A stretch of DNA of 64,000 nt, from contig OY855908.1 in NCBI GenBank assembly GCA_963693305.1, positions 2,587,501 through 2,651,500 of the forward strand, given 5' to 3'. Position numbers and translations under genes: made by a program. Positions within the stretch are counted from its first letter, which is position 1, and the number at the start of each line of letters is the position of its first letter. Of the stretch, positions 59,101 to 64,000 are shown one piece after another. The notes under the pieces are model-generated. The model was not told the origin of the DNA. It saw only the letters and a program-made list of their open reading frames with translations, and did not search any database. The stretch comes from Meandrina meandrites. Taxonomy: Eukaryota > Cnidaria > Anthozoa > Scleractinia > Meandrinidae.

Positions 59101-62100
59101 TAAGCCAGTTAGGCTTAAAGACAGACTTATAATAATTAAATGTACCAGTAGTTTATGTGAGAAGAAGTGGAATTTTTCACTTGGCAGTTTCATTTTATTG
59201 TGCGTGATAACCATTTCATTAAGTTCTTTGTACTTGTTTTACTTTTTATCCAGATCAACTGTGTCAGCTCTGAATTTACCAAAGGAAAAAGTGGTAAGTA
59301 CAGTATATCAACATATATTTTTATCCTGACCAAAATCTTAAAGCGTTTCAATGGTTGGCCATAGCCAGTATGTGAACTTATAATTATCCTTCACTTTTTA
59401 CAGACCATTTTTGAGTTTCTGATTGTTTAGGAAACAAGCTGAATTAATAATGCCGTATTCAGTCACACAAGTTTAATATGTAACATGATATGGTAAATGA
59501 TTGCAAACTACAGTACCGCCCGAAACTACTTACCCATTTGCCGCGGTCCTACCTTGGTCAAACTGCAGATCGATACTGCGTTCTCACCTCGGCATAGACA
59601 TGTCGTGCCGCGAAAAGTCTCCGGTTTTACCGGTTTTTTTGCGGCAAGCAATACCGTGGTATTATTGGTGAGACGCGGTAGAGTTGAATAGGCTTACTTA
59701 CCTTTTGTTTAGAGTTCAATAAGAACAACAGGCAAGATTTCATGCTTCGATGATATATCACTCATCTCATAAATTCAATGAAACTGCCTCTTCAAGAGAA
59801 GCTCGATACCGATTTGGAAACCGGCGAGTATGAATTATCCCAGCTGTGAATACTTGCAGGTTGTCTTTTTGCCTAGGAAAAGAAAATCATCCGCTTGACT
59901 AATAAAACGACACACCAAAAAGAATCGTCGTCAACAAAACCAGTAGATTTCTCCGACAACTAGTACTATCAAGTTTTGATTCAGAAAGGGCCAATTCGCA
60001 CTAGCGGACAAATTTTGTAACAATCGGTAGATTTCATCATTTATGTGTCACTTGTCACAGAAAACAAGTGCGAATACGTTTTTTGAGACCAAGAACTTAT
60101 CAAACAATTCAGGAAAACAAAGAAGCAGTTGTCTTATGATTGGTCCGCGTTGCATGCGCGATACATTTTGTCAAACAATCGGTCGAGCGATTGTTAACCA
60201 TGAACTTACTTACTTTTCACAGCTTGAGAGAAACAATGGGAGTAATTAGTAAATATTGTTTCTTCACCGCGGTATACTGGGTCTTCCTTACCGTGGCGTT
60301 TGGTCACGTTCGTCCAAGACGAGGTTGAGCTTACCGCGGCACCGCGGTGGGTTCGCGGCAAAACCGCGCGGCAAGGACGAGGTTTCACCGCGTGCTAATG
60401 GGTAAATACTTTCGGGCGGTGCTGTAGTTCTAGTTAAAAGTTATCATTTTTAACTTATTGTTTCCATGGTCCAGTCACTCTTTGTCACCTCATTTCAGGG
60501 CATCTGATAGGGTGCGGAAAAAATAACAAATTAGGCGGAAATTTTCAGGAACATTATGCGGAAGAAAGTGTTGATTATGCGGAAAACACGTTGGATTATG
60601 CGGAAAATTTTCGGCTCGCTTCGCTCGCAAAAATCACGTCTTTTCATGCAGCCGAAATCGAGCTGCCCCCGAAGGCGAGAGTCTGCTCGCAGGCTAATTT
60701 TAAACAAAGAAATTATATTGGTATTTGGGCTTTTTCAATTAAGCTTATTTTCATTTGTATTTGGCAAGCTTATGTTATGAAATTATCTATTAATCAATTA
60801 AGTCTTGTTCAATGAAAATAACACAACCGTTAATTTGTTGGCTGAAGTTGATTTTCTTATGCATAAACAATACAATTCAAGGCGCTACGTGATCTACTAC
60901 AACATTGCACGTTGAACAAAATAACAATCCATTATCTACATAGAAAACTCCAGGATACTGGTTCCCTCAATCCTATCCTGATATTATATTAGACTTTCAG
61001 CAAAGTACTTCGTCTTCATTATAGCACGTCGCTCTTTGCGGCCTCAAGCTCGCTTCACTTAATTCGTCACTCATCTAGCCCGTGAGGTCAACTTGTGGCA
61101 AGTGTACAGCGAAGTGGGGATCCTTCTTCGTGGTCTCTTTCATGACAAATTTATCCATATACTATAGGTAACCACAGATGAATTTTCGGGGATAGACTGA
61201 ACGAGCGAAAGAAGCGAAAAAAGACAACTGGTGTCCAGGCCCATCGCGAAAAGACGCGTGGAACGCCTGGAGGTTAAGAATTGCTCCCGATCGAAGTGCC
61301 GTGTTTTCGTCGCTATTTTAGGAGAAAAACTGTGTCAAAATAATCAATTTCTTCGAAATTTATGATTGTTAGGATATGGTAAACAGCTGTTTAATCATTA
61401 ATATGAAACAAATTTCTCTGTTTTATGCGGAAAATGTTCTCAAGGTGCGGAAGATGCGGAAGTCGGCGAATTATGCGGATCCGCACCACCTGTCAGATGC
61501 CCTGTCATTTATTTTTTGCCCTCGTGACAACCAAATTGCCAGCTATGCAGGCTGACTCTGACATTGTAAATTGCAGGCGGTGAGAGTGGTGTTCCATTCA
61601 GGTTACAAGTGGATTCCTTCTCTCCCAATTCATCAACAGATGCTCTTCCCATCCACAGCGCAGGCTGTCAAGTCAAGGTGTTTAAAGTGAGTCGCCGCTG
61701 TCATACTAAAATAATATAAATGAGTTCATTGCAACCATGACTGAATGAATGATGTCACTAATCAGTTCCTGCCAATGCTCCATTCTGATTTTATTAACAG
61801 GGTCTTTGTGAAAACCAATTTGTCCTCATTACAACTATTCCTTCCTCCTTTTCAGTCCAAAGGTGCAGACAGGAAGCTCAAGGTTGAAATGCAGAAGCTT
61901 GAACACAAAACCAAAGAAGAGTTGGTGAGGCAACCGTATAATAACCTAGCTTCTGTTTTTGTAGGGTTTAGATTTCACAATACAAGTTGTTGACTGGTAA
62001 AATTTCTCTGTGGAGACTTTTTTTTAATTCCATGGCTCATGTACAAAAACAGAGAAAAGTGGTAATTTGTTGCCAAAGGGTAGTGTAGGGATTTTGAGAT

Positions 62101-62910
62101 CTCATTGCTATACGGTTACAAGTCTGACAACCAAGCATGACAATCTCAACAGCATAACCACAATTAATTCCCCCTACCTGTGTGAAACAGAAGTAATCCT
62201 ACTCCTACCAAGCTGTACACATGTACAACACCTCTGGGCATGCAAGGATAATTGAAAGGTTCAGGCATTGCCAAAACAACTCTGATTTGCAAAAAACACT
62301 TTGAAACGATGTGAGCATTGCTGGTTTCATTGTTCTGACAAACAGAAGCAGGGGTTTCAATAAAATTTGAAGTAGGCAGCTAGTTCGAATAGAGTAGCCG
62401 ACTGCATTAACAATGTTTGAAAGGATCTTTCTCTAGTTTCTTCAATTTAGGGGGAAAAGTAGCCGACTTCTCCGAGCAAAGTAGCCAACACTTTTCGTCG
62501 GCCGTCGGTGCTTATTGAAAGCACTGCAGAAGGTTTCTTTTGTTGTTTGTTCATCAAAAAAATCTGACCAATAGAAGCCGCCAGGAAAAACTGAGTTTTC
62601 TGCACACATTATATCAAAGGAAAAACCAGTGAAAAAAGGACAGTGTTAAACACACATAAACAAAGCTGTGTGCCAAATTTGGAGTTGTTTTGGCAATGTT
62701 CATTTTCAGCTAAAAATTGCTACTGCCCTTTTTCCATTGTGTGGTTCCAGAAAATATCCATACTCCCCCCACAGAAGGGATTGGAAATTCCAGGGAGGAG
62801 GGGGGGTCTTAAAGACCCCAAAATTTAAAGCAATGTATGAATGTATGAAGTTAAATTGGAATTTCCAGTAGGAGGGGGGGGGGTCATAGGACAAACCCCT
62901 TCCGTGGGTG

Positions 62911-62942
<32 letters not shown>

Positions 62943-63985
62943 ACATTGAACCTTTCAATAAATTATAGCCAAGTCACGAATAATTGACTTGTGAAAAGCA
63001 GAACTAACATGTAAATGTGATCATTGATTGCTGCAGGACCAGCTGAGACCCACTCTGGTGTACACAGAACTCAATGAAGTAAGCTTAGCTTCAATATAAT
63101 TTATCTTGGTGCAAATACCTTTTTAAAGGCTTTGACAGTGATAGTCTCAGGGAATCTCTCAGAATGGGATAAAAATTCAGGTCATTACTCTAAAGAATTT
63201 AACGTCAGCAAGAACAAAGTTTTTTTCAGTTGTGTGATGTAATGTTTGTAATGTTGAGGTCATTTTAGTACATTAAAGACAACATTTCTGCCATCAATGC
63301 TCACATTCCAAGCATAGATTATGTGCAGTTACGTAGTATTTTCAATGTGCTTGTCTTTGTGACTTAAAAAACTACCATCTGATGATTTTTTTTTCTCCAC
63401 TCTTTGTTTTAGCTGCCACTTAACATAGAAGATGACAACAGTTCTTGTTGGATGTCTCCTGGGTGAGATAATTATACATCTTTTAAAACCTTTGCAAAGT
63501 TTGATCTGATCTGAGATTACCAAGAACTCACCAAGATTTCAGTGAAATCTTGGCAAGGTCTCATCAAGACTACTGAGATCTTGGCAAAAATTTTGTATGG
63601 GACATATTATTTAATATTATCTTACTCAATAGACTGCAACACAGCCATATTTTTTGCGAACAGGTTTGAGCGGTCTTTGAATGCGAGGTCTGGAGCCAGC
63701 CATCGATACACAACTGTTAACGATTTCTACCTAAACAAAGGATCAATACTGACAAGTAAATTTGTACATTTGTTACATTTAAAGAGAAGTTATTTTATGT
63801 TCAGGTCAGTTGCTGGAGCAATGTCTTCGCCGCCTTCGACTTGCCAAGTGATGTCTGGATCACTGTCGTCACCTTCATCGGCTTGTCAGGTCATGTCGTC
63901 ACCTCCTTCAAGCCTTCAAGTGATGTCACCATCCAGCAGTGTATTAATATCAAGTCCACCGCCACCAGGGATAACATGCAGCACT
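53175..63985 (+). CDS. TFCP2: CP2/LSF transcription factor, TFCP2/UBP1-like (fourteen 5' coding exons; continues past right edge)
   Basis: Exons: 53175-53302, 54103-54195, 55401-55529, 56411-56499, 57093-57163, 58074-58179, 58332-58438, 59254-59293, 61577-61686, 61856-61924, 63037-63078, 63413-63462, 63664-63755, 63810-63985; all junctions keep phase, giving 434 codons in the window. The N-terminus has the [14 protein letters not shown] and [11 protein letters not shown] blocks of LSF proteins. The CP2 DNA-binding domain (p53-like Ig fold) starts at about 120: [86 protein letters not shown], then [12 protein letters not shown] Ser/Pro-rich linker with three CQVMS/LQVMS repeats follows. The SAM-like and oligomerisation domains must lie beyond the window. 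These nuclear factors bind CNRG-type half-sites as tetramers. Exon 14 must use the second of two nearby acceptors (CAGGTCAG|TT), because the first leads to a stop. Confidence 0.93.
54262..55080 (+). mobile_element. SINE split by a DNA transposon
   Basis: The left part (GGTTGCGCAGTGCTCACCTC then CCACCAATG) and the right part (TTGAGTTTGTTATTGGTTCT then CGTCCTTGCTCC, and AAAACCAACACTTCCATATT) match, in order, the SINE at 58585-58835 (read on the minus strand). The piece between, 54337-54939, is an inserted transposon. Confidence 0.65.
54337..54939. mobile_element. pogo-like non-autonomous transposon, TA target duplication
   Basis: The ends CAGTGGAACCCCG and CGGGGTTCCACTG are exact inverted repeats flanked by TA. 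The subterminal regions carry many copies of GTGGCCGTATTAACG(G/A)GG in direct orientation. No transposase ORF. Sits in TFCP2-like intron 2. Confidence 0.85.
57365..57520 (+). mobile_element. SINE 3' fragment
   Basis: CTCGTAGTGCCTCTCTCCAC, then ACCCTGCGATGG, then ATCCCATCCAGGGGGGAGTA correspond to the body of the 20555-20919 SINE; the tRNA-like head is missing. TFCP2-like intron 5. Confidence 0.65.
57892..57918. repeat. (TATG)n microsatellite
   Basis: About seven TATG units, TFCP2-like intron 5. Confidence 0.9.
58585..58835 (-). mobile_element. tRNA-derived SINE (second family)
   Basis: On the minus strand: GGGGTAGCAGAGTAGTGAGA then GCGCTCGCCTCCCACC (A box), GGACCGGGTTTGATTCCC (B box), then TTGTTGGTTCTCGTCCTTGC and AAAAACCAACACTTTGAATT. 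Same family as the copy split at 54262-55080. TFCP2-like intron 7. Confidence 0.75.
58836..59045 (-). mobile_element. SINE fragment of the 20555 family, minus orientation
   Basis: On the minus strand: GGGGTTTGAGCCCTGGCCAG (B box), GTGTTGTGCTCTTCAGTGAG, then TAGTGCCTCTC-like and GACTAGCATCCCATGCCATC. It lies directly beside the SINE at 58585-58835. Confidence 0.55.
59511..60424. mobile_element. TIR transposon (CAGTACCGCCCGAAA ends), TA flanks
   Basis: Left CAGTACCGCCCGAAACTACT then TACCCATT; right AATGGGTAAATACTTTCGGG then CGGTGCTG; TA at both borders. The interior is rich in CCGCGG blocks and contains no intact transposase. TFCP2-like intron 8. Confidence 0.8.
60497..61503. mobile_element. 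About 1 kb TIR element (AGGGCATCTGATAGG ends)
   Basis: AGGGCATCTGATAGGGTGCG at the left and CGCACCACCTGTCAGATGCC then CT at the right are inverted ends. The sub-terminal parts repeat TTATGCGGA(A/T) on both sides. Short ORFs inside match no transposase I know. TFCP2-like intron 8. Confidence 0.7.
62345..62530. repeat. Diverged interspersed repeat (GTAGCCGACT motifs)
   Basis: Contains GGGGTTTCAATAAAATTTGA, two AGTAGCCGACT copies and ends GTGCTTATTGAAAGCACTGC; similar phrases occur near 20430 and 24840-24930. TFCP2-like intron 10. Confidence 0.45.
62738..62947. mobile_element. MITE with TGTGTGGTTCCAG ends
   Basis: TGTGTGGTTCCAGAAAATAT then CCATACTCCCCCCAC at the left; GTGGGTGGGG…GGTATGGATA then TTTTCTGGAACCACACA at the right. 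Inner arms (GGAAATTCCAGG and GGAATTTCCAG) also pair. TFCP2-like intron 10. Confidence 0.8.
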
Positions 63986-64000
63986 GTAAGTGAGGGCTTA

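Noticed and set aside
60556..60815. Plus-strand ORFs beginning [10 protein letters not shown]
   Set aside because: They arise from repeated TTATGCGGAA motifs in the end of a TIR transposon.

Overview
This is a stretch of animal nuclear DNA. Genes are split into many short exons with GT-AG introns, are AT-rich in their introns, and sit among many small inverted-repeat transposons and tRNA-derived SINEs. The protein set (WDR37, ATXN7L3, CFAP410, a SID-1 family channel and a CP2/LSF transcription factor) is metazoan. The repeat style resembles anthozoan cnidarians such as stony corals, but that assignment is an inference. No bacterial operons, CRISPR arrays or viral genes are visible.

Layout: (1) 1-4018, minus strand: 5' half of WDR37, running off the left edge. 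(2) 4039-7837, plus: a small cysteine-rich zinc-binding-like protein of unknown function, nearly head-to-head with WDR37. (3) 9492-18199, minus: ATXN7L3, the adaptor of the SAGA H2B-deubiquitinase module; I could follow 17 coding exons in phase, including a 14-17 nt microexon behind a probable GC-AG intron. (4) 18701-25544, plus: CFAP410 (C21orf2), ten exons in phase, 292 aa, sharing a roughly 500 bp bidirectional promoter with ATXN7L3. (5) 28270-32554, minus: a SID-1/SIDT-type transmembrane protein of 931 aa in only two coding exons, with an unusual Cys/Arg/Glu repeat between membrane segments. (6) 34.3-38.1 kb plus and 46.5-52.1 kb minus: two convergent, TATA-driven, apparently non-coding loci that are inverted paralogues of each other, each made of repeated 90-150 bp exons. 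(7) Between them, at 39586-42188, about 45 virtually identical copies of a 58 bp hairpin-forming minisatellite. (8) 53175-63985, plus: the 5' part of a TFCP2/UBP1 (CP2/LSF) transcription factor gene, fourteen exons in phase, running off the right edge.

The protein genes are ordinary housekeeping or ciliary genes with no evident shared pathway; two neighbouring pairs are arranged divergently. The most unusual region is 28-52 kb: a dsRNA-channel family gene next to two inverted paralogous non-coding loci and a giant foldback minisatellite. A functional link among these is speculation.

The exon models were built by reading splice signals, checking that reading phase is kept across every junction, and comparing the peptides with family members known to me. 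They have not been checked against transcripts.
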